Assembly (NCBI GenBank): GCA_947650365.1
Contig: OX393549.1
Span: forward strand, 29,417,209 to 29,481,208
DNA from: Chamaelirium japonicum
Taxonomy: Eukaryota; Streptophyta; Magnoliopsida; Liliales; Melanthiaceae
Length of the DNA stretch: 64,000 nt
Direction: 5' to 3'
The notes under the pieces were generated by a model. It made no database searches, had not been told where the DNA came from, and worked only from the letters and a program-made list of their open reading frames with translations. A program made the position numbers and the translations under genes. Below are positions 1 through 10,859 of this stretch, in pieces; position 1 is the stretch's first letter; each line of letters starts with the position of its first letter.

Positions 1-1563
1 CTTTTTACCTTTCCCAAGTGCCACGGCATCAAGCTGATCCAATTCGCACTAGACTTCTACCCCCGAAAGCTGCTCCGGGGCCTTTGCAAGTTCCTTCTTG
101 CCGTTGAAAGCTCTTTTGTTCTGCCTCCACTTATGGCCGTCAACAAGGAATCTTCGATGGCCTATATAACAGAACTTGCCTCCGTTCTTCAACCGTAATG
201 AATCTGTCTCCTTATTGCATGTAGGGCACGCTAATTTTCCTTTAGTACTCCACCCGGATAAGTTGGCATATACAGGAAAATCGTTGATGGTCCATAGAAG
301 TACCGCATGCATTCGAAAATTCTGACGCAACGAGGCATCATACGTATCGGCCCCAACTTCCTATAACTCGTTCAACTCCTCAATCAACGGCTGCAAGTAA
401 ACGTCAATATCATTACCAGGCGACCTGGGTCCGGGAATGAGCAAGGACAGCATTGTGTATGGCTTTTTTAAGCACATCCAGGGAGGCAAATTGTATGGAA
501 CTAGGACAACTGGCCAAATGCTGTACGACACACTCATATTCCCAAAGGGATTGAAGCCATCGCTAGCAAGCCCTAACCTGACGTTGCGAACTTCACATGC
601 GAATTCAGGATAGGTATAATCAAAATCTTTCCACGTCAGAGAGTCGGCCGGATGTCTCATAATCCCGTCATCTGTACGTTCTCGTGCATGCCACCTCATG
701 TGCTCAGCAGTCTTCGATGACATAAACAACCTCTGAAGCCTATCCCTGAGCGGGAAGTATAGGAGAACCTTTGCAGATACATTTTTCTTCCTTCGACTGG
801 TACTAGACTCGGCATCCGTCTCTTTATATCTCGTTGCTCCGCATATATAGCATGACCGTGCAAGTTCGTACTCTTTCCGATACAACATACAATCGTTCAC
901 GCATGCATCAATTTTCTCATAACCCAGACCGAGATCTTTAATTGTCTTCTTCGCCTCGTAGAATGATTTCAGTACTATCTCACCCATAGGAAAAGCCTCT
1001 TTCAGCAACTCTACTAACATATTAAATGACTTATTACTCCAACCATTGAGGCACTTCAAATGAAGAAGCTTTACAGTGAAAGAGAGTTTTGAAAACTTCT
1101 CACACCCCGGGTATAGAGGTTGTTCGGCATCTTTAAGCAATCTGTAGAACTTGTCCGCTTTGATATTGGGCTGATCACCTGATGGTGTTTCCGTGCCTAT
1201 TCCACCTTGCAAATCATGTATCATACCCTGCATGTCATCGTCATCGTCTGTATTAATATTATCATCAGCGATCACTGTGTTTGAAGTTTCACCGTGAGCT
1301 GCCATAGGGACTGCATCTAGCTCCTCACCGTACGAGAACCAACAGGTATAGCTAATGTCAATGCCACGCATTACCAGATCAACCTCACATTCCTCTTGAA
1401 CCTTCCTAATCACCCTTCCGCAGTCTATACAGGGACACACAATTTTTCCATTAAGCGGTGCAAGACGCTCAAATGCAAAATCCAGAAATTTCCTGACTCC
1501 TTCTCTGTACTCTTGGCTCATGCGATTCGAATTACGCATCCAACTCTTATCGATCGAAGACAT
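1..1563 (-). pseudogene. TNP2-like CACTA transposase, interrupted by two stop codons, 3' end outside window
   Basis: This is the transposase of the CACTA element, normally a nuclear enzyme that cuts and joins the element ends. The 400-codon open part (1563 to 361) starts with a transposase-associated domain (about residues 3-75, with the paired-cysteine segment CPCIDCGR). An acidic linker follows, then a conserved region with cysteine pairs near SCYICGATRYKE, and from about residue 300 the start of the Transposase_21 domain (HMRWHARER, DGFNPFGNMS). A TAG at 361-363 sits where the family has Trp (TGG). The same frame then continues through 330-52 with further Transposase_21 sequence (VLLWTINDFPVYANLSGW, then a C-x2-C pair), and meets another TAG at 49-51 before continuing to base 1. 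No frameshift is visible, so loss of function is by point mutation. An active copy elsewhere would be needed for movement. Confidence 0.88.
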
Positions 1564-1599
1564 CTTCGTCTATCTGGCTATACAACACCTGACATATAA

Positions 1600-2380
1600 T
1601 TTCAAACAATATTATAAGACTCCGCACAATTTTGGTTTCGGTTCCCGGGTATGAAACACCGAACCGAAACTTCTACAGGCCATCCACATCGCTAATGGAT
1701 GGGAAAAATCTTTATATTTCGACTGGGAAGAGTATTTTGGGGATAAAAATTAAGCCTAATGGTTAAAACTTTAAGGAGGAAGGTCAATATGCCGACGGAG
1801 CATAGCTATAGTTGAAAGGGTCAAGTCATGGGCGGATCTAATAGTGTGCTCGGTCGGGCTATAGCCCGGCCAAGTTTTGAGAAAAATTATCCCATATATA
1901 TTATTAAGAACATGTCTTAGTCCGCCTCAACCAAGACCTAAGCCTACGTGAATCACTATCACCTCTGAGTCCTCACGAAACATGAATCGCTATCGCCTCT
2001 GAGTCCTCACGAAACGTGAATCGCTGCCAAAAACACTTAACCCCCCTATAGTTTACTTTGTTCCAAAACGTTCCCTAAGTTTAAAATGTTAGCACAATAC
2101 TCCTTTTGTCAAATACTTAATTTCTCACTTTGTAATTGTAATTTGACTTCAATGGGGCAAAATGTAATTAGACTTCAATGGGGTAAAATGTAATTAGACT
2201 ACAATTAACTGACATCCAAAACGAATGATTTCAAAATATTCCTTTATTCGACTGTTATTTTATTAATCTAAAGAGAAAATAACTTATTTATAAATAGTTT
2301 TAATTACTTAAATTGTCATCTTTATTGAACATGAATTTAATCCAAAACAAACACAAACATACCCCGAATCTAACTTTGAG
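1600..2380. other. CACTA 5' non-coding region, nothing recognised
   Basis: This stretch lies between the transposase start and the minisatellites, inside the CACTA element. It is AT-rich and has a short local duplication near 1960-2030 (repeated gagtcctcacgaaac). A second near-duplicate, around 2140-2205, repeats aatgtaattagact. I see no coding potential. Confidence 0.5.
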
Positions 2381-2635
2381 CTAAAATATTTTTGAGCTAA
2401 ATTTTTGAGATAAAATAAATGATTTTTTAGCTAAATTTTTTAGCTAAAATAAATGATTTTTGAGCTAAAAATTTTGAGCTAAAATAAATGAGCTAAAATG
2501 TTTTTTGAGCTAAATGATTTTTATTGAACATGAATTTAAGCTAAATGATTTTTGAGCTACAATTTTTGAGCTAAAATAAATTTTTGAGCTAAAATAAATA
2601 ATTTTTTTGAGCTAAAATAAATAGTTTTAATTAAT
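2380..2635. repeat. AT-rich minisatellite inside the CACTA element
   Basis: The motif gagctaaaataaatgattttt and shortened variants recur about ten times with irregular spacing of roughly 12-30 bp. It lies between the transposase start and the subterminal region. Confidence 0.75.
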
Positions 2636-2639
2636 TAAC

Positions 2640-2830
2640 TAGGGGGGAGAGGGAGGAGGAGGAGGAGCTCGCCGGCGCGCAAGAGAGGGGAGGGGTGGCT
2701 GGCCGGAGGGGGGGAGGAAGGCCGGGGAGGGGGGGAGGAAGGCCGGGGAGGGGGGGAGAGAGGCCGGGGATGGGGAGGATTTAGAGAGAGAGAGAGAGGG
2801 GCGGCCGGGAGAGAGATCGAAGGGGATCTC
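2640..2830. repeat. G-rich purine minisatellite inside the CACTA element
   Basis: The plus strand is almost pure purine with a 24-bp-like unit containing gaggaaggccggggagg, repeated at least three times, followed by a short GA run at 2784-2799. The long proline/serine-rich ORF on the minus strand here is a by-product of the repeat and not a gene. Confidence 0.75.
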
Positions 2831-2859
2831 GTCTGTTAGATTTATAACAGGGTTTTTAC

Positions 2860-3596
2860 CGACGGAATGCTTTATTTCCGTCGGTAAAAATACACTTTTT
2901 ACCGACGGTAAAACACTATCCGTCGGTAAAACTCTATGACGAAACTCAGGTTTTATTTTTTTCCAGAGGCTCGGTTTAACACCCTGAGTTTCGTCGGGAC
3001 ATTTTACCAACGGATATTTAATTACCGCCGGCATTGTGCCGACGGCCATAAAAGTTCCGTCGGTATAATTAGTTATACCGACGGAAATATAATGTCTGTC
3101 GGTAAAAATCGCCAACGAAACTCAGGGTTCCATTTTTTTCCAGAGGCTCGGTTTTTACCCTGAGTTTCGTCGGGACAATTTTACCGACGGATATTTAATT
3201 ACCGTCAGTATTGTGCCGACGGACATATTATTTCTGACAGTAAAATTAGTTATACCGACGGAAATATAATGTCCGTCGGTACAATATCACGACGAAACAC
3301 AGGGTGCTTTTTTTCCAGAGACTCAGTTTTTACCCTGAGTTTCATCGTGACATTTTACCGACGGTCTTTTTGTAGCCGTCGGTATAAAGTATATTACCGA
3401 CGGTATATATATGTACCGTCGGTATAAATCATTTTACCGACGAATACTATTTGACCGTCGGTAATAAATGTGCAAAAAAAATTTAAAAAATTGAAGTTAT
3501 AATACCGACGGATATTATAGTCACCGTCGGTAAAAAGTGTATTATTACCGACAGTGATAATAATGTCCGTCAGTAAAGACCCTATTTCTTGTAGTG
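2860..3596. repeat. CACTA subterminal repeats and terminal inverted repeat
   Basis: The 8-mer accgacgg and its complement ccgtcggt, with one-base variants, occur more than twenty times in both orientations. Clusters of this kind are the binding sites for the element's own DNA-binding protein in characterised CACTA elements. Three larger hairpins are embedded in the array (about 2938-2995, 3111-3171 and 3289-3350), each pairing a cgaaactcagg arm with a cctgagtttcg arm around a conserved spacer containing ttttttccagaggctc. The outer end at 3584-3596 is the CACTA terminus. Confidence 0.92.
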
Positions 3597-4660
3597 CCAG
3601 GATGCTGGCAGCTGCCCAACATACCCGTCGACCTCTTGGAAGACCTCCCCGCCTGTGGTGGGAACTCGCCCTTCACAAGAGAGGTTCACCAAGGGGGTTT
3701 TCCTCATCACTGGACCCCACCGAAGTACGTGCTATTTAATGGATCCCAAGATCCCGTGGACTACCTCCTGGCTTACCGAAAGTTGTTATTCTTTCGGGAC
3801 CAGGACCACGCCCTATGTCGCACGTTCCCTAGCAGCTTGACCGGTTCGGCCTTAAACTGGTTCCACAAGCTACTATCTTGCTCCATTCCAAACTTCCCCA
3901 TATTGTTTGGGTTGTTCTTGGAGCAATACTGTTGTAATCGGCAACCACTGAAGAGGATCGAATCGTTGTTCACCCTGACCATGAGGGCGCAGGAGACCCT
4001 TCGATACTTCTCGACGAGATTTCAGAGTGCCTACCTCACCTTGGAGAACTCAACTGGGCAAGATCGCACAGCGGTGAGTGCCTTCAAAGGCGCGCTTCCC
4101 AAAGGAGGCAAGCTCCATGATGGCTCGTCACCTCCGACCCTCGCACCATGGTCGAACTCTTTGCCCTAGTCTAACACTACATCAAGCTCGAAGACGTGGT
4201 TCTCGACTGAAAGGGTAAGATGGTCGAACAACGACCTTCCACCTCCTTGCAACCTCTCATCGTCAAAGCCGTGGAGCGACGCGAGGCACCCTCTGCGGCA
4301 CCTGTTGTCGACCTTCTAACAACTCCGGCTGTGCCACCCTCAGAGGCATCAGTCACAGTGACCGGATGACCTACGAAATGGCATCTGCCTCCTGGTCTGG
4401 GAGAACGGGACTTTACTGTGATAACCCTCTCACTTGGGCAGATACTGCACCAGGTCAGGATCGAGCCGTTTGTCCAATACCCCCCTCCTCTTCAGCAAGG
4501 TGAGCCCGGATCCACCGACAACACATGGCAATGCGTGTTCCACAGAGGCGTCGGGCACCACACCAATCGGTGTCGAGCTCTGAGGAATCAGTTGGAGGAC
4601 CTCATCACCATGGGTCATTTGGACCAATTCATCTCATCGCTAGCCAGATGATTCGAGGTC
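3597..4660 (+). pseudogene. Ty3/gypsy gag remnant with CCHC-like zinc knuckle
   Basis: Gag forms the virus-like particle that packages the element RNA. The frame from 3597 to about 4169 matches plant retrotransposon gag: PFTREV near the start, then FNGSQDPVDYLLAYRKLL, a central ALNWFHKL helix, and later FSTRFQSAYLTLEN. The C-terminal part continues in another frame (4418-4651) and carries a knuckle-like CVFHRGVGHHTNRC followed by NQLEDLITMGHLDQFI, as in Tat-type gags. At least one frameshift separates the two parts. The N terminus is replaced by the inserted CACTA end. Confidence 0.85.
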
Positions 4661-4702
4661 GTACCCGCGTGAGCCCCTCAAGAAGGAGATCGTCCGGGAC
4701 CC

Positions 4703-5446
4703 ATGGAGCCTGCTCTACCACCACCTCCCCCGGGTAGGCTCATAATCTGCCACACCATCATCGGATGCTTGGGCGAGCCAAGGTCCAACAATGAAGTTCA
4801 GCGACAAGTGAGGGAGGTGGAACGAATGCAAAAGGTGCACTCAATCTCCCTACTCCCTACTTTGCTTCAAACCCCAAGGTTGGAAGCCCGCGACTTCTTA
4901 TGGTTTTCAGAGGATGATATGGTCAGGGTCGCCACTCCATATAATGACCCCCTCGTCATAAACCTCATGATAGCCAATATAGAAGTGCAGCGCATCTTGA
5001 TAGACTCTAGGAGTGTCGTGGATATTCTCTTCTTATCGGATTTCCAGCGAATAGGATTACAACAAGTCTACTTGTCCCCAGCAACGGGCTCCCTGAGTGG
5101 CTTCACAAGCGAGGTCGCTAAAGTGGTTGGGAAGATTACCCTGACTGTGATGGTGGTCCCCCAAGTTCGACAAGCCCTCTTTGCAGTAGTCAATGGGCAG
5201 TCCACTTTCAATGCCATCCTTGGGCGACCTTGGCTGAGGCAGATGAATGCGGTGTCCTCGCCCAACCATCAGGCCCTCAAATTCCCCACTACTATAGGGG
5301 TTATATATGATCATCAGGGGGAATCAGGTCATTGCTACAAGATGCAAGCAGGACGTCCACTATCTCGCCACCATTGGCGTTTCAGAAGCCAAGAGGCCAG
5401 CACCCTCCTAGCAGTTAGCTGCCACAATGAGCAAGCTTCCTGGTAA
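4703..5446 (+). pseudogene. Ty3/gypsy aspartic protease remnant
   Basis: This matches the retropepsin-like part of Tat pol. The catalytic loop region reads ILIDSRSVVDILFLSDF, where the family has D-G-G/S-S, so the Asp remains but the following residues are altered. A downstream segment, FAVVNGQSTFNAILGRPWL, corresponds to the second conserved protease block. It overlaps the start of the RT frame by 20 bases in a different frame, so a frameshift separates protease and RT. Confidence 0.8.
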
Positions 5447-6660
5447 TCCAATAACGACTCTCCAACCTCACAAGATACCCACTTCACCCCCGCGGATAGA
5501 TCGCCCAGGTGAGAGCGGCGTTAGTCAAGAGCAGAGCGCGAGAGGTCACCCCGCAGATGTTGCGAAGGGAAAATCCCCTGTTGCGGAGCCCTTCCAAGAG
5601 ATCGATATCGAAGATAATGGGATTCCGAGGGTTACCCACCTTGGGATGTCATTGACCGATGTTGAGGTATTTGCCTTAACAAATCTTCTCAAAGATTATC
5701 GCGACGTATTCGCATAGAGTTTTGCCGATATGCCCGGGATCGACCCAGAGATCACCTGCCACCGTCTGCACACCATGCGCGACTTCCCTCCGATCAAGCA
5801 GAAAGCCCGGCACATCCCGGTCGCAAAGGCCGCCGCGGTAGCGGTAGAGGTTGAAAAGCTAGAGCAGGCTGGCTTCATTCGAGAAGCATATTTCTCTGAG
5901 TGGATCTCCAATATCATGGCAGTCCTAAAGAAGAGCGGAGCCGTCAGGGTGTGTATAGACTTCTTCGACTTCAACAAAGCATGCCCGAAGGATGAATTTC
6001 CATTCCCTCGGATCGAAGCCCTAGTAGATGCGGCAGTCAGGTTCTGGGCTCTCTTATTTATGGATGGGTACTCTAGATACAACCAGATACCCCTCCACGT
6101 CGACGACTAGGAGAAGACCGCTTTCTACTTCGGAGCGGGGTACCAGAAGCTATTATGCTACAAAATGATGCCCTTCGGACTCAAGAACGCTGGAGCGACC
6201 TACCAAAGGTTAGTCACTCACATGTTCAAAGATCAAGTCGGTAAAAATGTCGAGGTATATGTTGACAACCTCTTGGTAAAGAGCCGGGAGTGGGAGGGGC
6301 ATGTCGCCGACCTTAGAGAAGTGTTTGACGTCATGAGGAAATTCCAAATGAGGTTGAACCCGATGAAATGCGCATTCAGAGTGACCTCTGGAAAGTTCTT
6401 GGGATACCTGGTCACCCATCATGGGATCAAGGCCAATCCCGAACAAATCAGAGCGCTCGTCGAGATGCCCTCACCGAGGATGCGGGAGGAAGTTCAATGG
6501 TTGAGCTGATGAATCGCGGCATTAAATTGCTTCATCTCAAAGTCTTCCGATAGTTACTGGCCTTTGTTCGAATTACTTCGAAAGGAAGCCGACATTCACT
6601 GGGATGAGAAGTGCGAGCTCGCATTTAAGAAAGTTAAAGATTATCTCACCAATCCCGATA
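5427..6660 (+). pseudogene. Ty3/gypsy reverse transcriptase remnant, catalytic motif altered
   Basis: One frame runs through the whole segment and is interrupted by stops at 5715-5717 and 6108-6110 and by two adjacent stops from about 6507. Recognisable RT blocks are VRVCIDFFDFNKACPKDEFP, then LFMDGYSRYNQIPL, then MMPFGLKNAGATYQRLV. The catalytic box reads VEVYVDNLLVKS: the second Asp of YVDD is Asn here, which would abolish polymerase activity even without the stops. After LGYLVTHHGIKANP the match continues to about 6660 (AFKKVKDYLTNP) and then ends abruptly, which marks the internal deletion. Confidence 0.92.
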
Positions 6661-6661
6661 C

Positions 6662-9007
6662 CAGGGTAGCAACCCTCTGGCGTAGCACCTTCGCCTCCAA
6701 CCTCAGCTCCTCGGAGCGGTCTGCCCGCTGAAGTTGGTGGATGTGCTCATCCACCTTGCGTTCAGACCCCCACAGAGAATCGTCAAACAAGGCGACGAGG
6801 GTTCTCCCCGCGGTGGTAATCTCCTCGGCCAGGGCTTGGCTTTTTTTCTCTGCCTAGGAAAGAGGTAGGGTGAGTAACCAGCGAATAAAATTACAAGGCC
6901 AAGAGTAAGGCGAACGCGTTACCTCTACGAGCTGGTCACGGATTGTGGCGAACGGAGCTTGGGCGAAGATGCTGCGGCCGAAGATCTGCCGCAGATAATG
7001 GGGCACCATTCCTTCCTCGGCCGAGGAATGGGCGGCCTCCCGATCGCCTGATCCGTTGGGGCCCGGGGCGGTGGCCAGTTAGGGAGCCGGCGTCACGGCC
7101 ATCGGGGTTGGAGGAGGAGTGCCTAGAACGTGGCCTTCATCGCCCTTCGAACTGGAGCGACTCACCTCCAACCCCTCAACTGCATGCTCCGAGCTCGAGG
7201 ACCCTGAGTCTGAGCTTGAGGACTCGGAGCCAATGTCGACCAGGGAGGGGGACTTGTATACCAAGTCCCCTTGGGAGCCCGCCACGGCTAGCTCCGGCCT
7301 AGCCGGGGAGCTGAGCGGAGCAGGGCATGGCTGAGAGGTAAGGGAGGGGGTCGCAGCGGAGGTGGGAGCTCCCAGCTTGCTTCCCCTTGGGGCGTCTACC
7401 TCGGGGGATGGTGGCAGAACTTCGCTCTGTTGGACCTCCCTTCCAGCAGCAGTGGCGGGAGTTCCCAGCTCGCCTTCTCCCAAGTCGACGGTACCTAGGG
7501 TTGGCGGTGGAACTCCGCCCCGCAAAGCCTTTGTCTTTGCTATCGAAGCAAAGGAGGGCAGGACGGGGGCTCGCTCGTCATGAGCAACAGCGCTGGAGAT
7601 CGTTTGAAGAGGAGGAGGCAGGCTGTCGGGCTCCTCATCGTCGGAGGTCGTCTACTCGATCTTCGAATCTAGCCCCACCTCTTGGAGTGCTTTCTGCCAC
7701 TGCTGCTCCGCCTGCATGCTCAAGAAAGCCTCGTGCACCAGGCAGATCGAGGCGGCACCCACATTGCCGATTTGGGGGCCCGGAGCAGAGGGCCACGCGG
7801 GCTTCTTCTTCTTCCTCTCCTGTGCTTCCATCTCCGAGGTCATCACCGCAACACGAAGTGGGACTGAAAGGTGACCATGAAAATTTCCCATAAGTATACG
7901 AGCCATCCCGGACATGGTCAGTAAGAGCTCGACGCCGGGTCGTCGGGCTCAAGAAATTGTAACATGCATTTGATAGTAGAAGGGGGAGTTGGTTGTTTAC
8001 CTGGGCCGGCGTCCTAATGAGGAGGTGGCAGGGGTGGAGCAGTCTCGCCCTGGCCGAGCATCTCCAAGGTATCGGGGTCGTTGAAGCGGATGGGAGAGGC
8101 CTGCTTCCTTTTGGCTTTCTTCCAGGGCTTATCGCCCTAGACCCCAGCCCCCTTGCTAGTCCCCGCCGTGGGCGGGGGGACAGTCTTCTTCTTCCGGACG
8201 ATCTTCTGCTTGAGCAGAATGGCGCCCGTCTTCCTGTCCTTCAGCTGGAAGGTGAAGTTCGGGATAGTTATTTTCTCAGGAGTCTGGCCTCCTAAGTATT
8301 GGAGGATGACCTCATCGAGTGATCGTTCCTTTACGGGATCAACGCACTTCTTCTTCCCGGCCCGATAGAAGGCGATCTCCTAAATGATAGATTGGGTAGG
8401 GGTACTCGGATGGGAGAGAACCCCGTTGAAGCACCCTTGCCACCCCCCCACGGCGACGAAGGGGTAGTCCTTCCAGTACCGATCCTTGCTCTCGATCATC
8501 GTGAAGGGGAGGACCTCGCCCGGCCTCCCGGCGAAGTAGAAGACCCCGCAGTCCACGTTGCTGTTAGACCGATCTGGGCTTGAGGAACCACTTCTTGAGT
8601 AGGTAGCTCAAAGAGATCTTCACCTTGAGAGCGGCCTCGAGTTGGGAGAGCCCGAATAACACGCCCCAGGAATTGCTGGTGAGCTGGGCGGGGCATAGTC
8701 TCGTCAACTCCAGAAACTCCCTAGCCAAATGGCTCAAGGGGAGCCTTAGCCCGGACCACAGCAGCTCCACGGAGACCACTGTGCCCTTGGACAGCCTCCC
8801 TAAGAGTGGCATCTCGATGACGAGGATCTGGTTGGGGAAGTCTATGGCCGCCCTAATGCTGTCGCCCACCGACAGACCGACGGGGTCTTTGAGCCAAACC
8901 ACCACCGTCTCATGGTCGGGCTCTAAAGTTTCACCCGCCTTGGGCGTGGGTGACTGGAACGACAGCAGAGGCATAGGTCGCCATTTGAAGAAAGGGAAGA
9001 AGTGCAA
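6662..9007 (-). pseudogene. Antisense ORF of Tat element (putative gypsy-type transposon domain, PF04195-like), decayed
   Basis: The first 147 codons, from 9007 to 8564, are open and resemble the plant putative gypsy-type transposon domain: VVSVELLWSGLRLPLSHLAREFLELTRLCPAQLTSNSWGVLFGL. The similarity continues in other frames, for example KCVDPVKERSLDEVILQYLGG around 8300-8370. Next comes a Ser/Pro-rich linker (7079-7525) and finally a Leu/Glu/Arg-rich, coiled-coil-like end at about 6662-6870. Several frameshifts are present. The function of this protein family is unknown. It is encoded opposite to gag-pol, as in Grande and RIRE2. An alternative reading is a separate nested element, but no LTR or target duplication separates it from the RT. 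Confidence 0.7.
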
Positions 9008-9054
9008 GGGAGAGCTGTTTTTGACAGTAAAGGGGGCTAGGAATCCACACCAGC

Positions 9055-9066
9055 CCCATTTATAGA
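9055..9066 (-). promoter_or_regulatory. TATA box for the antisense ORF
   Basis: The minus strand reads gtctataaatgg, about 50 bp upstream of the ATG at 9007. This spacing leaves room for a transcription start about 30 bp downstream of the TATA box. It suggests that the antisense ORF has its own promoter. Confidence 0.5.
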
Positions 9067-9483
9067 CGCATGGAAGGCAAGAGAATCGAGCGACATTAAA
9101 TGATCAGGCACAGCAGCAGCCGATGCGACGGGCGCGGCGATCGATGTAATGGATTTCACCTCCCTGTCAGAGCGTGACGCGTGTCCACGTGCGTGGGCGA
9201 AGACTGGGATGGTACCAACAACGTCCCCTCCGTTGGGCCCCTAACCAACCACGGGGTGACGTATGGCGCAATGACACCCGAGATCTCATCATGAGATCCA
9301 GCTCCTCAGGTCCTGATCCTACGCTACACTTAAGGCGATACGATGGGCGCAGATATGGATCTTCGTAGAAGCGACCTCACACTCGGTGAGCAGATTATGG
9401 CCGGTCAGGTCGCCCGGAGCTCCTAAAGTCTTGTTGGTGCTCACAGCCCACCCGGAGCTTGCAGTAGCGGATCGTTACGTCCC

Positions 9484-10830
9484 TTGGACAAAGGCCACCT
9501 ATGGTCGTGGCTCACAGCCCGCCCAGGGCTGACCCTGACCATATGCGACCAGCTCGCACGTGGTAAAGGTCAACCAGTGGCTGGTGCTCGTAGCCCGCCT
9601 AGGGCTTGTAGTAGCAGATCGTTACGTCCCTTGGACAGAGGCTACCTGAGGCCGTGGCTTACGGCCCGCCCAGGGCTAACCCTCACCGTATGCGACCAGC
9701 TCGCACGTGGTAGAGGTCGCCCAGTGGCTGGTACTCGTAGCCCACCCAGGGCTTGCACTAGTGGATCATTGTGTCCCGTGGACAGAGCGACATCTCCCTC
9801 GAGGCCTCATTTATGAGGTACTGCGAGTCTAAGATCTCTACGCAGCTCGGCGGCTGGAGAGAGTACCTCAATCGTTGTCAGTAGCCCCTTTTACTAATAG
9901 GAAGCTTAGAATGATATATACGAACACCCACAGTTCGCCCCGACCATTGCGATCAGCTCGCACGTGGTAGAGGTTGCCTAGTGGCGGGTGCTCGTAGCCC
10001 ACCCGGAGCTTAATGTAGTGGTTCATGAAACGCGGATCACCTATCCAAGTAGGAGCAATCTTGCTGGACTCCTACGTGAGCGGGGCTAAGTTCTAGCCAC
10101 TCCCTCATGAGGGGGTAATGATGGTCCCGAAAAAATATCATCAGCTCAATGGTCACAGCCAGACCATGGGCCGACCAAAGTGGTGGAGCGGTGGGCTCAC
10201 CAGAAGAAAGAAGTTGTTTTTGAGATATAGAAGGAATCCTCCCCAGGAAACACTTCCGAGGAACTCGCCCAGAGCTTGCAGTAGCGGATCATTGCTTCCA
10301 TTGGACAGAGGCCGCCTGTGGCCGTGGCTTACAGCCTGCCAGAGCTGACCCTGACCATATGCGACCAGCTCGTACGTGGTAGAGGTCGCCCAATGGCTGG
10401 TGCTCGTAGCCCGCCCAAGGCTTGCAGTAGCAGATCGTTGCGTCCCTTGAACAGAGGCTGCCTATGGCGTTGCTCACAGCCCGCCCAAGGCCGACCCTGA
10501 CCACATGCGACCAACTTGCACATGGTAGAGGTCGCCGAGTGGCTGGTGCTCGTAGCCCGCCCAGGGCTTGCAATAGCGGATCGTTGCGTCCCTTGGACAG
10601 AGGCCGTCTGTGGCATTGCTCACAACCCGCCCAGGGCCGACCCTGACCACATGCGATAAGCTCGCACGTGGTAGAGATCGCCCAGTGGCTGGTGCTTGTA
10701 GTCCGCCCATGGCTTGCAGTAGCAGATCGTTGCATCCCTTGGATAGAACGACATCTTCCTCGAGACCTCATTCATGAGGCACTATGAGTCTAAGCTCTCT
10801 ACGCAGCTCGCAGGCTGGAGCGAGTATCTC
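9484..10830. repeat. Tandem 146-148 bp repeats in two blocks
   Basis: A unit containing cccgcccagggct, a segment with accatatgcgaccagctcgc, and gatcgttgcgtcccttgga recurs at about 9516, 9664, 10334, 10479 and 10625. The two blocks (about 9484-9830 and 10290-10830) end with the same tail, including cctcgag-cctcatt-atgag and ctctacgcagctcg, so the block itself is duplicated around a spacer of about 460 bp. ORFs of 60-160 codons on both strands here only translate the repeat. Confidence 0.85.
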
Positions 10831-10859
10831 GATCGCCACCCTAGCCCGCCGGGAGTACA

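Larger units (their letters stand above)
1..3596 (-). mobile_element. CACTA (En/Spm) DNA transposon, right end; left part outside window
   Basis: The right terminus at 3584-3596 reads CACTACAAGAAAT on the minus strand, the canonical end of plant CACTA elements. Moving inward there are about 730 bp of subterminal repeats, then G-rich and AT-rich minisatellites, then a TNP2-type transposase on the minus strand that runs off the left edge. The order terminus, subterminal array, transposase is the expected CACTA layout. The DNA immediately right of the terminus is the gag of a Ty3/gypsy element, so the CACTA sits inside that element. The 3-bp target duplication cannot be tested because the other end is missing; the right flank begins CCA. 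Confidence 0.93.

Noticed and set aside
2639..3115. 158-codon Pro/Ser-rich ORF
   Set aside because: It reads through the G-rich minisatellite and the CACTA subterminal array and is compositional.
6662..9007. A second, oppositely oriented gypsy element nested in the first
   Set aside because: No LTR, PBS or target duplication marks its ends, and Tat-lineage elements are known to carry an antisense ORF at this place. A single element is simpler.
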